Shown here: positions 44,161 to 53,824 of the stretch, in pieces
Numbering within the stretch: the stretch's first letter is position 1
How the letters are laid out: each line of letters opens with the position of its first letter
The notes under the pieces: model-generated
Databases searched by the model: none
What the model was told of the DNA's origin: nothing
Seen by the model: only the letters and a program-made list of their open reading frames with translations
Position numbers and translations under genes: made by a program
Source: an uncultured Verrucomicrobiae bacterium
GTDB lineage: Bacteria; Verrucomicrobiota; Verrucomicrobiia; Limisphaerales; UBA1100
Length of the DNA stretch: 64,000 nucleotides
Assembly: GCA_937775205.1 (NCBI GenBank)
Contig: CALKBX010000018.1
Span: forward strand, 1-64,000
Direction of reading: 5' to 3'

Positions 44161-44423
44161 GAAAATTTTCAGAATACCCCGAACCCATTGGTACCATGTC
44201 TGGGCGATTCACTCTCCCGCCCCATCTTGCACCCCACCAAACACAAAGCCAATAAAGCAATCAGTGTGGGTTTCATCTGCCGCCACCCTACTAAAGCCAA
44301 CCACCGATGCAATCCGCAACCACCCAAAAAATTCTCACAGCCCCATAAGAATACAACAGCCCCCGTCCGAAGGGGGTGATGGGGTCGCTTTCTCAGCCCG
44401 ACCCAGCTACGAAAAAAGCATGC
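44161..44423. other. intergenic, 263 bases, no gene
   Basis: Low-G region on the plus strand, rich in CCA/CAA. There is one hairpin near 44363-44378 (CCCCC/GGGGG around TTCGGA on the minus strand) without a clean T-tract, downstream of the HTH gene; a weak terminator is possible. No conserved ORF or RNA was recognised. Confidence 0.4.
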
Positions 44424-44957
44424 TTATGCCGCCTTCAACTCAATGACCGTCTTCCCCTCTTTCTGCTGCCGCTCCAGTTCTGCCCGACTCGGCAGTGCGG
44501 CCATCACGTTGATGTCAATTAACGGCTTCTGCACCTTTTCACTCTCAATCTGGTGATTGGCCCGCATCTGCTTATCCCACGTAGACCACGCCTCAATGGC
44601 CGTCTTGAGCTGCCGCACATCTTGCGCCTCCAACGCTGCCAACGCTTGCTGCAACAGCACATGCAGCTGCTCGCCCACTTGCAACGACCGGCCCACATGC
44701 TCCTCAGCCGTTAACGCCTTGAGCTGGGCCAGTTCAGCCGACTTCGCCGCCACCCGCTCCACCAGTGCCTCGGTGACAGCACTCTCTTGCTGCGCCTGCA
44801 ACTCGCGCCGCTGGGGATACCATCGCTCTTGGCTGCTGAGGCCGCTTACGTAGCGGTAGCTGCACCCGTGACGCTTGGCGAGGTCACGCAAGGTGATGTC
44901 GCTGTTGAGGAAGTCCCGCCGCATACGCGGCACGTCGAATCGTTTTCTTGCTGCCAT
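44424..44957 (-). CDS. helix-turn-helix protein, phage terminase-small-subunit-like
   Basis: From ATG 44957 (177 codons; the frame is open further to 45062 but that part reads like noise). The basic N-terminus MAARKRFDVPRMRRDF precedes a helix-turn-helix ITLRDLAKRHGCSYRYVSGL followed by QERWYPQRRE, as in small terminase subunits and Mu-type DNA-binding proteins. Next comes a long helical segment (ESAVTEALVERVAAKSAELA) and a Lys/Glu-rich C-terminus. No other phage genes are adjacent. It lies beside a tRNA 3' fragment and a direct repeat, consistent with a remnant of an integrated element. Identity is tentative. Confidence 0.55.
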   Translation of the reverse strand: MAARKRFDVPRMRRDFLNSDITLRDLAKRHGCSYRYVSGLSSQERWYPQRRELQAQQESAVTEALVERVAAKSAELAQLKALTAEEHVGRSLQVGEQLHVLLQQALAALEAQDVRQLKTAIEAWSTWDKQMRANHQIESEKVQKPLIDINVMAALPSRAELERQQKEGKTVIELKAA

Positions 44958-45002
44958 ACCAACAGTGAGTGTAGCCCCACCCTGCCAAAATGTAAATATC
45001 CG

Positions 45003-45023
45003 CGCATACTTTACGCATACTTT
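45003..45023. repeat. direct repeat of 10 bp, period 11 (operator-like)
   Basis: CGCATACTTT occurs twice, one base apart, about 45 bases before the HTH gene start. One helical turn between copies suggests a DNA-binding site, perhaps for the HTH protein itself. Confidence 0.4.
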
Positions 45024-45152
45024 TTCGTTCCATTTTGTTCCTCTGAGCAACTTCAAACCCAAAAATGAATATACCCTTGAAAGGGCACCCTTAAGACTGC
45101 TATACAGACGCCGAGAGACATGAAAAGAACACAGGGGAACACCCGCGCTACC

Positions 45153-45177
45153 GATTCGAATCCTGTTCCTCCCACCA
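45153..45177 (+). tRNA. tRNA 3'-end fragment (T-loop, acceptor arm and CCA), probable att scar
   Basis: GATTCGAATCC (T-loop consensus), then TGT, TCCTCCC (acceptor 3' strand), A and CCA. The matching 5' acceptor strand (GGGAGGA) and the 5' T-stem strand are absent upstream, so this is not a complete tRNA. Such 3' fragments are left by integrases that recombine into tRNA genes. Confidence 0.55.
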
Positions 45178-45234
45178 TTTTTCTTTTGCTCTCTGATTGC
45201 CGCTCAAAGGGGCAGTTTGAGGAGCCGCAATTTT

Positions 45235-45966
45235 ATGTCCAATAACGAACAGGAAAAAAAAGCGCCACCCGATCCTTTGGTCGTGGCGGTGGCGGAGCAT
45301 GATGGGAATTTGGGGATGGGCGTGCGGGCGATTTCGCGGCGAATTGATACGAATGAAGACGGCGAGACGAAGTTGTTGTTTGTCCATTACAATGTGCGCG
45401 TGGGTGATGAGGGGTTTGAATTGCTGGGGCAGTTGGAGCATTTGGAGGTGCTCGATGCCACGGATTGCGCGCTCACCAACAAGGGCCTCAAATCGATTGG
45501 CGAACTCCCGCGACTGCGCGAGTTGATTCTCGATATCACCGAGGTGGGCGATGACGGCCTGGCGCATCTCTCGAAAATGGAATGTCTCAACCGCCTGTCG
45601 CTCTCGGCCACGCGCGTGACGGATATCGGCCTGCAGCATCTCAGCGATATGCACAGCCTGCAGTCACTCAACCTTTCCAATACAAGCGTAACCCATCGCG
45701 GACTGCGGCATTTGAAGAATCTCTACAACCTCACGCACCTCGACCTCGCCGAAAACAACATCCGCGACGACGGCGTGGAGCATCTCGCCAAACTGGTGAA
45801 CCTCGAAACCCTCACGCTCAATTATAACCACATCTCCGATGAAGGCGGCAAATGGCTCAAGGGCTACGACTTCCTGAAGTATCTAAATATAAAAGGCAAT
45901 TTCATGACCGACCGAATGGTCGCCGAACTCATCGAGTCCATGCCGCATGCGACGATCAATCGCTAA
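45235..45966 (+). CDS. cytoplasmic leucine-rich-repeat protein (LRR_6/RI-like), 243 aa
   Basis: ATG 45235 has GAGGAG at SD distance. There is no signal peptide. Seven or so repeats of 23-24 residues have the ribonuclease-inhibitor style LxxLxLxxTxVTDxGLxHL (LNRLSLSATRVTDIGLQHLS, LQSLNLSNTSVTHRGLRHLK, LTHLDLAENNIRDDGVEHLA). It is unlike the window-start LRR protein, which has the bacterial PPEIG type. It is the first gene on the plus strand and is separated from the accessory region by the scar. The partner is unknown. Confidence 0.8.
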   Translation: MSNNEQEKKAPPDPLVVAVAEHDGNLGMGVRAISRRIDTNEDGETKLLFVHYNVRVGDEGFELLGQLEHLEVLDATDCALTNKGLKSIGELPRLRELILDITEVGDDGLAHLSKMECLNRLSLSATRVTDIGLQHLSDMHSLQSLNLSNTSVTHRGLRHLKNLYNLTHLDLAENNIRDDGVEHLAKLVNLETLTLNYNHISDEGGKWLKGYDFLKYLNIKGNFMTDRMVAELIESMPHATINR

Positions 45967-46050
45967 AGGGGTTGCCTCACTTTTCTTTTCAATTACGGAT
46001 TGGAGCTTCGTTGGGCCTTGGGGATTTGGTCATTGAGATTTCCCGACCCT

Positions 46051-47952
46051 TCACTCACTCACACCCGCCGCGTCGGCCTCTTTTGGCCCGCGTTTCATGT
46101 AGACCATCACGAGACTGATGTCCGAGGGCGATACGCCGGAAATACGAGAGGCTTGACCGAGCGTGGCGGGTTGATGATCGATGAGCTTTTGCCGCGCCTC
46201 ATTGCGCAGGCCCACGATTCCGGCGTAGTCCAGCCAAGCCGGGATCTGCTTGTCCTCCATCGTGCGGAAGCGAGCCACTTCGGCTTCCTGCCGTTCCACG
46301 TAGCCGGCATATTTCACCGTGATCTCCACTTGCTGCCGCACCTCTTCCGGTAGCGTTTCATCGCGCTGCGGGAGGTTTTCATAATTCACCTCATTCCGCC
46401 GCAACACCTGCGCCAATGAAGTCGACCCCTCAAAAGTCTTCTCCAGCCGCTCAATCTCATTTTCAACCGCAACTTTTTTTCTGCAAAAAACATCAAAACA
46501 ACGGCCAGAAAGCACTCCTTTATCGTTACCGATTGCAGAAAGTCGCAAATCAGCGTTGTCTTGGCGCAACAGCAACCGGTACTCGGCGCGGCTGGTAAAC
46601 ATCCGATATGGCTCCTGCGTGCCTTTGGTGATGAGGTCGTCAATGAGCACGCCAATGTACGCTTGATCGCGCCGCAGCACCAATGGTTCCTTTGCCTGAA
46701 CGCGAAGCGCGGCATTGATCCCGGCCATTAGCCCTTGGGCGCCGGCTTCTTCGTAGCCGGAAGTGCCATTGATTTGACCGGCCAAAAACAGGTTGCGGCA
46801 CGGCTTGCATTCAAGGGAAGGGTGGAGCTGGCGCGGCGATGCGAAATCGTATTCCACCGCATAAGCCGGCCGAAGGATTTCGGCATTCTCGCAACCCTTG
46901 ATCGTGCGCACCATTTCGATCTGCACCTCAAAGGGCAAACAAGTCGAAAACCCGTTCACATAAATTTCATCCGTGGCGATGCCTTCCGGTTCCAGAAAAA
47001 TTTGATGGGTCTCTTTGTCCTCAAACCGCACAATTTTGTCCTCAATCGAAGGACAATAACGCGGCCCCACGCCTTCGATCACGCCCGAATACATCGGTGA
47101 TTTATGCAGGTTTTCCCTGATAATTGTGGCTGTTTTGCTCGATGTCCACGTAATCCAGCATTTTAACTGGCCGTCGATTTGGTCTAAAATGGACCCCTTC
47201 GGATAGGGATTGCCAGATTGTTCCACGTGGAACTCTTCGTCCTGTTCAGCATCTTTCCAAAAGGAAAAATACGGCACCGGCTCATCACCGGGCTGTTCCT
47301 CGAGTTGGGAAAAATCAATCGAACGCTTGAGCAATCGCGGCGGCGTCCCAGTCTTCAACCGACCCAGTTCCAAGCCCACTTCCTGCAGCGAACCAGATAA
47401 TCCCGTTTCGGCCGCTTCGCCGGAGCGGCCGCCTTTTTGCTTCGCGTCTCCCACGTGCATCAGCCCGCGCAAAAATGTGCCCGTGGTGATGACGGTTGTC
47501 TTGGCAAAATAATGCACCCCCATCGCCGTCTCCACGCCGAGCACTTCGCGATCTTTATGGATCAGCTTGGAAACTTGCCCTTGCTGAATTGTCAGGTTGG
47601 GCTCGCGTTCGCACACCCATTTCATCCGGAATTGATAAGCTTTTTTGTCACATTGCGCCCGCGGCCCCCACACGGCTGGGCCTTTTTTCTTATTAAGCAT
47701 CCGAAACTGCAGCCCCGTCATATCGGTGCACTTGCCCATTTCACCGCCAAGCGCGTCAATTTCCCTCGCTAAATGCCCCTTTGCCAAACCGCCAATCGCA
47801 GGATTGCAGCTCATTTGGCCAATGGTATCCACATTAGTAGTTAGCATCAGCACCTCACAACCCATCCGCGCCGCCGCCAGCGCGGCCTCCACGCCTGCGT
47901 GGCCGGCGCCTACGACGATAACGTCAAAATCTTTAGGATAGCGAAAACTCAT
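46051..47952 (-). CDS. mnmG: tRNA uridine-5-carboxymethylaminomethyl modification enzyme MnmG (GidA)
   Basis: The start at 47952 gives [20 protein letters not shown], an N-terminal Rossmann FAD-binding GxGxxG site. Hallmarks are [52 protein letters not shown] and the C-terminal helical domain ending [11 protein letters not shown]. Length of ~630 residues fits the family. With MnmE, it adds cmnm5 to the wobble uridine of tRNAs. It overlaps the 3' end of pgi by 20 bases, so the two are probably co-expressed. Confidence 0.95.
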   Translation of the reverse strand: MSFRYPKDFDVIVVGAGHAGVEAALAAARMGCEVLMLTTNVDTIGQMSCNPAIGGLAKGHLAREIDALGGEMGKCTDMTGLQFRMLNKKKGPAVWGPRAQCDKKAYQFRMKWVCEREPNLTIQQGQVSKLIHKDREVLGVETAMGVHYFAKTTVITTGTFLRGLMHVGDAKQKGGRSGEAAETGLSGSLQEVGLELGRLKTGTPPRLLKRSIDFSQLEEQPGDEPVPYFSFWKDAEQDEEFHVEQSGNPYPKGSILDQIDGQLKCWITWTSSKTATIIRENLHKSPMYSGVIEGVGPRYCPSIEDKIVRFEDKETHQIFLEPEGIATDEIYVNGFSTCLPFEVQIEMVRTIKGCENAEILRPAYAVEYDFASPRQLHPSLECKPCRNLFLAGQINGTSGYEEAGAQGLMAGINAALRVQAKEPLVLRRDQAYIGVLIDDLITKGTQEPYRMFTSRAEYRLLLRQDNADLRLSAIGNDKGVLSGRCFDVFCRKKVAVENEIERLEKTFEGSTSLAQVLRRNEVNYENLPQRDETLPEEVRQQVEITVKYAGYVERQEAEVARFRTMEDKQIPAWLDYAGIVGLRNEARQKLIDHQPATLGQASRISGVSPSDISLVMVYMKRGPKEADAAGVSE

Positions 47953-49591
47953 TTTCTTCAGAACGTGGCAAACCGTACAGAGCATCAAACTGCCCTTCCC
48001 CGCCAATTTTATCCATCCGACCATTCGCAGCCAAATGCTCGCAAATTTTATAAACCGTTTCCGTGTCGTCGACCGATAGCGTTTCAATTGCCAAATCCTC
48101 CACGGACATCGGACTCCCGTCGCGCCGCATCAAGCACTCAAAAACGGCCAATTGCACCTCAATCACTCGTTCTGCTGCCTTTTTACCAGCCTCAACGCCT
48201 GGCTGATGATACGCATTCACGTTAATCAACGACGCATAAAACCCAACAGCACGCTCATAAAGCGCGATCAAAACACCAATCGAAAACGGCGAAACATCTG
48301 GAATCGTCAACGTGATCGACTCACGCCCACTCTCATAAAGCGCCTTACGCGTGCCCTGGAAAAACCCGCTGAGATAATCGCCCGAAGTAATCATCTCTTG
48401 TTCCACGTGGAACAATTCACCTTTCCGCTCTTCCAGCACCTCGATAAATGTAGCAAAAAAATTGGGCACCCCATCGCGCAACTGCTGAATGTACGCGTGC
48501 TGATCAGTTGATCCCTTGTTGCCATAAACCGCAATCCCCTGATTCACCACCACTCCATCAAGGTCTTTTTCCTTGCCCAACGACTCCATTATTAATTGCT
48601 GAAGGTAACGTGAAAGTAACTCCAATCTATCTTTATACGGCAATATAACCATATCTTTTTCACCTTTACCGTTACAGCAATGATACAATGCTAGCGCTAA
48701 GCGAGCGGCTGGATTGGTGTTCACGTCTGGTTGGCGGGTCAATTCATCACAAGCCGCGGCTCCGGCCAAGAGTTGGTCAATGTCAATTCCTTGAAGCGCG
48801 GCGGGCAGTAAGCCAACCGTGGCAGTTTCGCTGGAACGACCGCCCACCCAATCCCACATCGGGAAACGTTTCAGCCATCCATCGGCTTCCGCGATTTTGT
48901 CCAGCTTGCTGCCTTCGCCGGTCACCGCGCAGGCGTGTTTGGCAAAATCCAATCCTTTGCGACCGAAAGCCGCTTTTGCCTCCAGCATTCCGTTGCGGGT
49001 TTCCTTCGTTCCGCCGGATTTTGAAATGACGATTACAAGCGTTTTTGACATGTTTTCCCCTATTTCTTCGATATCTTTATCGATACCGTTTGGGTCTGTG
49101 TTGTCAAAAAACCATAATCGCATTCGGTCCAAGCTGGGTTGGCCGAGGGCGTGGGAGACGAATTGCGGGCCGAGCGCGGAGCCGCCGATGCCTATTAAGA
49201 GGAGGTTTTCAAATGGGCCATCGGGGCCTGCAATTTTGCCCTCGTGCACATCGGCGGCGAAAGTTTTGATGTCGTCCAGTGCGGATTCGATTTGGCCTGT
49301 GATTTCTTCGGTGGGCGCAAGCGATGCGTTCCGCAACCAATAGTGGCCGACCATTCGGTTTTCGTCCGGATTGGCAATCGCGCCGTTTTCGAGCTCGGTC
49401 ATCGCCGTAAAGGCCCGATCAATCGCGGGCTGCATCGTCTCGAAAAAATCATCGGCGAAGTCCACGCGACTGAGGTCAAGCGAGAGGCCGATCTCGGGAT
49501 GAAAAGTAGCGCGCTCCTTATAGCGCGCCCAAAGTTTTAATGAATCAGTTTCCACGGGGTGGTGCAGTATAACGCGCAACCGGCAGAACAT
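47933..49591 (-). CDS. pgi: glucose-6-phosphate isomerase
   Basis: 552 residues. Phosphosugar isomerase hallmarks are [20 protein letters not shown] (sugar-phosphate loop), [40 protein letters not shown] and [15 protein letters not shown]-type residues ([10 protein letters not shown]). It interconverts glucose-6-P and fructose-6-P in the cytosol. ATG 49591 has AGAGG upstream; GTG 49555 is an alternative that drops 12 unlike residues. It is divergent from leuA. Confidence 0.92.
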   Translation of the reverse strand: MFCRLRVILHHPVETDSLKLWARYKERATFHPEIGLSLDLSRVDFADDFFETMQPAIDRAFTAMTELENGAIANPDENRMVGHYWLRNASLAPTEEITGQIESALDDIKTFAADVHEGKIAGPDGPFENLLLIGIGGSALGPQFVSHALGQPSLDRMRLWFFDNTDPNGIDKDIEEIGENMSKTLVIVISKSGGTKETRNGMLEAKAAFGRKGLDFAKHACAVTGEGSKLDKIAEADGWLKRFPMWDWVGGRSSETATVGLLPAALQGIDIDQLLAGAAACDELTRQPDVNTNPAARLALALYHCCNGKGEKDMVILPYKDRLELLSRYLQQLIMESLGKEKDLDGVVVNQGIAVYGNKGSTDQHAYIQQLRDGVPNFFATFIEVLEERKGELFHVEQEMITSGDYLSGFFQGTRKALYESGRESITLTIPDVSPFSIGVLIALYERAVGFYASLINVNAYHQPGVEAGKKAAERVIEVQLAVFECLMRRDGSPMSVEDLAIETLSVDDTETVYKICEHLAANGRMDKIGGEGQFDALYGLPRSEENEFSLS

Positions 49592-49683
49592 TCAACCTCT
49601 GCCGCATCGCATATCGTGACTCGCAGTCGGCACCGTTTTTTGGTAAACACGTTCCTGCGAAGGACATCTTTGAAAGAGAGCGA

Positions 49684-51258
49684 ATGAGCAAAAACAAAGT
49701 TTTAATTTTCGACACCACGCTGCGCGATGGCGAGCAATGCCCAGGGGCCTCGATGAACCTGCGCGAAAAGCTCGCGGTGGCACGGCAGCTGAGCCGGTTG
49801 AAGGTGGATGTCATTGAGGCGGGCTTTCCCGTGATTAGCGAAGGCGACTTCACCGCCGTGCAAACCATTTCCAAGCAAATCAAGAACGCACAAATCGCCG
49901 GCCTCGCGCGTTGCGTGAACAAGGACATTGACGCCGCCGGTGCGGCGTTGAAACCCGCCGGCAAGCGCGGACGCATTCACGTTTTTTTGGCGACCTCAAA
50001 AATCCATCGCGAACATAAACTCGGCAAAGCGCAGGATCAAATTTTGAAACTAGCGGTGGACGGCGTGAAGCGCGCATGTAAATATGTAAAAGACGTAGAA
50101 TTTTCTCCGGAAGATGGCTCGCGCACTGAGCCGGATTTTTTGGTGGAGATTTGTCGCGCCGTGGTGAAGGCCGGGGCGACGACGGTCAATATTCCAGACA
50201 CCGTCGGCTGGGCGGTGCCCGAACAATACGGCGCGCTCATTGCACACTTGCATGACAACGTTTCGGAATTTCAAACCGGCGAAGCGATCATCAGCGTGCA
50301 TTGCCATAATGACCTCGGGCTTGCGGTGGCCAATTCGTTGGCGGCGGTGAAGGCCGGCGCGCGGCAGGTGGAGTGCACGGTGAACGGCATCGGCGAACGC
50401 GCGGGCAACGCCGCGTTGGAAGAAATCGTGATGGCACTCCAAACGCGCAAGGATGTGTTCCGCGGTTTTTCGTGCGGAATCAATTCCAAAGAGATTGTGA
50501 AAGCTTCAAAACTGGTTGCGCGGATGAGTGGTTTGCCGGTGCAACGTAGTAAGGCGATTGTGGGCGAGAATGCGTTTGCCCATTCGAGCGGCATTCATCA
50601 GGATGGCATTTTGAAGAAGCGAGAGACGTACGAAATTATGGATCCGCGCGCGGTGGGGTGGGGCAAAACCGAGCTGCCGCTCACCAAGCACAGCGGCCGC
50701 GCGGCGGTGGCGGCGCGTTTGAAGCATTTGGGTTTTAAGCTGTCTACTTCAGACGTTGCCGCTTTGTTTGATCATTTCAAAGAGATCGGCGACAAGAAAA
50801 AATTTGTGTACGACGAGGACTTAACCGCGCTGGTGGAGGACATCCTCACGATGGTGCCGGAGACGTGGACGCTCGATTATTTGAACGTCTCCACCGGCAA
50901 CCAAACCGTGCCCACGGCCACGGTGCGCTTGCTGAAAACCAACGGAAAAAATCGCGAGTCCGAACAAGACGCCGGCATCGGCGATGGGCCGGTGGACGCC
51001 GCGCTCAAGGCGATTGACCGTATCACGCACACGAAGGGCAAGTTGATGGATTACGCGCTGCGCTCGGTGTCGCAAGGCAAGGACGCGATGGGCGAGGTAT
51101 CGGTGAAGGTGGATTTCGGCGATCGCAAACTGGTAGCCGGCCGCGGCGCCAGCACGGACATCATCGAGGCCAGCGCGCGCGCTTATTTGAATGCGGTGAA
51201 TCGTCATTTGGACACCGGCGGTGTACAAACTAAAAAAACAAAACGCGGCAAACCGTGA
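49684..51258 (+). CDS. leuA: 2-isopropylmalate synthase
   Basis: 524 residues. The TIM-barrel DRE-type core is IFDTTLRDGEQCPGASMNLR, HCHNDLGLAVANSLAAVKAG (metal-binding His pair), ECTVNGIGERAGNAALEEIV, AFAHSSGIHQDGILK and LPLTKHSGRAAVAARLKHLG. The C-terminal regulatory LeuA dimer domain follows (LDYLNVSTGNQTVPTATVRL, GRGASTDIIEASARAYLNAV). This committed step of leucine synthesis joins acetyl-CoA and 2-oxoisovalerate. The pattern favours LeuA over citramalate synthase, but specificity cannot be fixed from sequence alone. Confidence 0.9.
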   Translation: MSKNKVLIFDTTLRDGEQCPGASMNLREKLAVARQLSRLKVDVIEAGFPVISEGDFTAVQTISKQIKNAQIAGLARCVNKDIDAAGAALKPAGKRGRIHVFLATSKIHREHKLGKAQDQILKLAVDGVKRACKYVKDVEFSPEDGSRTEPDFLVEICRAVVKAGATTVNIPDTVGWAVPEQYGALIAHLHDNVSEFQTGEAIISVHCHNDLGLAVANSLAAVKAGARQVECTVNGIGERAGNAALEEIVMALQTRKDVFRGFSCGINSKEIVKASKLVARMSGLPVQRSKAIVGENAFAHSSGIHQDGILKKRETYEIMDPRAVGWGKTELPLTKHSGRAAVAARLKHLGFKLSTSDVAALFDHFKEIGDKKKFVYDEDLTALVEDILTMVPETWTLDYLNVSTGNQTVPTATVRLLKTNGKNRESEQDAGIGDGPVDAALKAIDRITHTKGKLMDYALRSVSQGKDAMGEVSVKVDFGDRKLVAGRGASTDIIEASARAYLNAVNRHLDTGGVQTKKTKRGKP

Positions 51259-51262
51259 GGGC

Positions 51263-51859
51263 ATGAAATCGACTTTGATCCTCTTTGCCTTGCTCGTCGG
51301 CTGGACACTTCCGGCAGCTGATCGAGCGGGCGGCAAGTTGACTGTTAAACGGGAAATTCAGTTTTACGACATCCGTGGCCGCACACTCAATGACCTGCGC
51401 AAAGCAATGGCCACGCAGGGGCCGCTGAATTCAGACGGCAAGACACGGTTTGATGGTCGCACGGACTGGACCTTGCAGTGGACGTACAAATGGGACGGCA
51501 AACCCGCAAAGCAGGCGGGGCTTTATCGGCTCAGTGAATGGACGGTGGACGTGAAGTCCACGATCATTTTTCCGCGCTGGGTTGAGCTCGATGAGGCAAA
51601 CCCGTTGGAGCAACGCCGTTGGAAGATTTATTTGGCGCGACTCAAGCTGCACGAAAACGGCCACGCCAAACTGGCCGAGCTCGCGGGCGATGCGGCGAAC
51701 AAAGCCTTCGCGAATATCAAGGTGTATCCCTCAAGCGCAAAACTCAAGGAAGCCGTGCGACTCAAGGCGCAGGAAATCCTGAAACTCCATCGCGCGATGG
51801 ACCAGGAGTACGACCAAAAAACCGATCACGGAAAAAAACAAGGCGCGCGATTTCCCTAG
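51263..51859 (+). CDS. DUF922 secreted zinc-protease-like protein
   Basis: ATG 51263 lies 4 bases after leuA. Signal peptide: STLILFALLVGWTLPAAD. The body matches DUF922: YDIRGRTLNDLRKAMATQGP, TRFDGRTDWTLQWTYKW, VKSTIIFPRWVELDEANPLE, then LHENGHAKLAELAGDAANK, an HExGH zinc motif. Length of ~198 residues fits. The predicted family activity is proteolysis outside the cytoplasm, which has not been shown. It is probably co-transcribed with leuA by proximity only. Confidence 0.8.
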   Translation: MKSTLILFALLVGWTLPAADRAGGKLTVKREIQFYDIRGRTLNDLRKAMATQGPLNSDGKTRFDGRTDWTLQWTYKWDGKPAKQAGLYRLSEWTVDVKSTIIFPRWVELDEANPLEQRRWKIYLARLKLHENGHAKLAELAGDAANKAFANIKVYPSSAKLKEAVRLKAQEILKLHRAMDQEYDQKTDHGKKQGARFP

Positions 51860-51900
51860 CTCAAGCTTGACGCGCTGTCGGACACCGCTACCGTTCGCGC

Positions 51901-53154
51901 ATGAAAGCCACATTTTTTGTTTGCTGGGCCGGCTTGATGCTGGCGGGTTCCACCTTTGCCGAGTCTCAATGGTGGAAGGGCAACCTCCACACACACACGC
52001 TGTGGAGCGATGGCGATGATTACCCCGAGCAAATCGCCAAGTGGTACAAGGATCACGGGTATCATTTTCTCACGCTCACCGACCATAACACATTGCAAAC
52101 CGGCGAGCGGTGGATCGATGTGATGAAAAGCAAGGGCGGCCCGCCGGCATTGACTAAGTACCAAGCCGCCTGGGGAAAATGGGTGCAAACCCGCGAACGC
52201 AATGGCCGGCTCGAGGCGCGCTTGAAAACACTACCGGAATTTCGTGGCCGACTGGAAGTGCCCGGAAAATTCCTAATGATTCAAGGCGAAGAAATCACGG
52301 ATCGTTGGAAAACCGCGCCGGTGCATATGAACGCCACCAACCTCAAAACGCTCATCAAACCCAGCGGCGGCAATAGCGTGTATGAAGTAATGCAGCGCAA
52401 TATGAACGCGCTGCTCGCCCAGCGCAAAGCCACCGGCCAGCCGATGATCCTGCATCTCAATCATCCTAACTTCGGCTGGGGCGTCACCGCCGAGGAAATC
52501 ATGCGCGTGAAGGGTCAACGATTTTTTGAAGTGTACAACGGCCACCCCTCCGTGCGCGACCGCGGCGACAAACTGCACGCCAGCACCGAGCGTATGTGGG
52601 ATATCATCCTCACCCGCCGCTTCGCGGAACTCAACCTCGGCATTTTGTACGGCCTTGCCACGGATGATGCGCACAACTACCACGGCATCAACCCCAACCG
52701 CAGCAACGCCGGCCGCGGCTGGGTGATGGTGCGCGCGGAAAAGTTGGAGCCCAACGCGTTGGTGGCCGCTTTGGAAGCTGGCGATTTTTACTCGAGTACG
52801 GGAGTCACGTTGAAGGAAGTAAAACGCTCGCCGGAAATGTTGTCGCTCACCATCGCCGCCGAGCCGGGCGTGGAATACACCACGCAATTTATCGGCACGC
52901 GCAAGGGTTATGATAAAGCGCACAAACCGTACGCGCTGGCCAGTGGCGCTAAGTTGCGCGTCACGCATCAATACAGCGACGACATCGGCACTGTGTTTGC
53001 TACGGTGAAAGGTAATCGCGCGGAGTATCGTTTGAAGGGCGACGAAATTTATGTGCGCGCCAAGGTCACCGCATCCAAACGCGTGCGCAATCCGCGCGGC
53101 TATCCGGAGTTTCAATCCGCCTGGGTGCAGCCCGTGCGACCGCGCGGGCGTTGA
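51901..53154 (+). CDS. secreted PHP-domain phosphoesterase-like protein
   Basis: 417 residues with a signal peptide (FFVCWAGLMLAGSTFAES). PHP metal motifs are GNLHTHTLWSDGDDYPEQI, FLTLTDHNTLQ, LHLNHPNFGWG, FFEVYNGHP and YGLATDDAHNYHG. The C-terminal ~110 residues form a sandwich-like addition. PHP proteins are metal-dependent phosphoesterases; an exported member is likely to act on extracellular phosphate esters or sugars. No partner genes identify the substrate. Confidence 0.85.
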   Translation: MKATFFVCWAGLMLAGSTFAESQWWKGNLHTHTLWSDGDDYPEQIAKWYKDHGYHFLTLTDHNTLQTGERWIDVMKSKGGPPALTKYQAAWGKWVQTRERNGRLEARLKTLPEFRGRLEVPGKFLMIQGEEITDRWKTAPVHMNATNLKTLIKPSGGNSVYEVMQRNMNALLAQRKATGQPMILHLNHPNFGWGVTAEEIMRVKGQRFFEVYNGHPSVRDRGDKLHASTERMWDIILTRRFAELNLGILYGLATDDAHNYHGINPNRSNAGRGWVMVRAEKLEPNALVAALEAGDFYSSTGVTLKEVKRSPEMLSLTIAAEPGVEYTTQFIGTRKGYDKAHKPYALASGAKLRVTHQYSDDIGTVFATVKGNRAEYRLKGDEIYVRAKVTASKRVRNPRGYPEFQSAWVQPVRPRGR

Positions 53155-53164
53155 ATATTTCAGC

Positions 53165-53212
53165 CAAAAAAAAGCCGGACCAGGTGGCCTGAAGAGAGCC
53201 TTCCTGGTCCGG
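53165..53212 (-). terminator. intrinsic terminator (minus strand)
   Basis: A perfect 10-bp stem CCGGACCAGG / CCTGGTCCGG with an 18-base loop. On the minus strand it is followed by CTTTTTTTTT. It would end transcripts arriving from the zinc-ribbon gene. The plus-strand side has A-run first, so it may also serve the PHP gene weakly. Confidence 0.75.
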
Positions 53213-53439
53213 TGAACTCAGAAACAGTACAAAGTAGGCTACTGTAGGATTTTGGATTCCAACTGTACTGGGAAGGAATCGAAATTATTGTGTGAGTTCG
53301 TTTTTTTTTTGCGCCGCCCCTTGGCAGCAGCGCTGGAGGGAAAAGACCACATATTCACGAAAATGTCAAGCTCCATGAACAAGAAAACCACAACCGGTTG
53401 CGTGGTCAAATTCACACAGCACAAAATCCTGTGGGTTTG
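53213..53439. other. 227 bases between stop and terminator; structured, possible small RNA or ORF
   Basis: It contains an inverted repeat CAGTACA (53225-53231) / TGTACTG (53264-53270) and a run of ten A/T near 53300. A 61-codon minus-strand frame (53239-53424), basic in its middle (KGRRKKKTNSH), stops just before the terminator. No known RNA family was recognised. Confidence 0.3.
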
Positions 53440-53745
53440 CTAGTCACCCAGTAGTTTGCGAAGCGTGTCTTTGGCGGCTTCTTCTCGACTGATTTCGCCT
53501 TTGGAGGGGTCGATTTTTTTGAAATTGCGCCGGGCAAAATCAAAGTACTCGCAATAGTTGGCGCGGTCTTTTTCATCCACCGGCTCGGCGCGGCGTTCGC
53601 GGCATTGATGCGCCACGGCGACGTCGAAGTGAACGCAATTGCGGCAGCACCGCAAATCCGTGTTGCACGCCTCGCACACATCGCGCCGGCCGGGCGCGTT
53701 GGACAGCACCCAGTCTTTCCCGCACTTGAAACAATGCCGCGTCAT
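53440..53745 (-). CDS. small zinc-ribbon protein
   Basis: From ATG 53745, ~101 residues. Cys pairs CFKCGKDW, VCEACNTDLRCCRNCVHFD, plus HQC and YCEYF, suggest two zinc sites. A charged helical C-terminus follows (SREEAAKDTLRKLLGD). In-frame ATG 53808 is an alternative. Related small proteins occur widely in Verrucomicrobiota without known function. It is divergent from the UDG gene. Confidence 0.7.
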   Translation of the reverse strand: MTRHCFKCGKDWVLSNAPGRRDVCEACNTDLRCCRNCVHFDVAVAHQCRERRAEPVDEKDRANYCEYFDFARRNFKKIDPSKGEISREEAAKDTLRKLLGD

Positions 53746-53824
53746 CGGTTGAGAGTAATCGCGTGAGTAACTCTGGACAAGTTTTCCGTGCACGCGCTGG
53801 CGTTGCATTTAAATTCGGTGCGTG

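Noticed and set aside
44363-44378. CCCCC-TTCGGA-GGGGG hairpin downstream of the HTH gene.
   Set aside because: No clear T-run follows; listed only as a possible weak terminator in the intergenic note.
45148-45654. 168-codon minus-strand frame ending WWEEQDSNR.
   Set aside because: It is antisense to the LRR_6 gene and to the tRNA fragment; such endings are typical artefacts of antisense tRNA ends.
49684-51258. Possible citramalate synthase (cimA) instead of leuA.
   Set aside because: The GEQCPGASM, HSSGIHQDG and regulatory-domain patterns fit 2-isopropylmalate synthase better; specificity still needs an assay.
53771-53800. TGTCCAGAG on the minus strand before the zinc-ribbon gene, similar to the first block of the promoter motif.
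   Set aside because: The bases at the second element position do not match GRKAGT, so it lacks the fixed-spacing second half.
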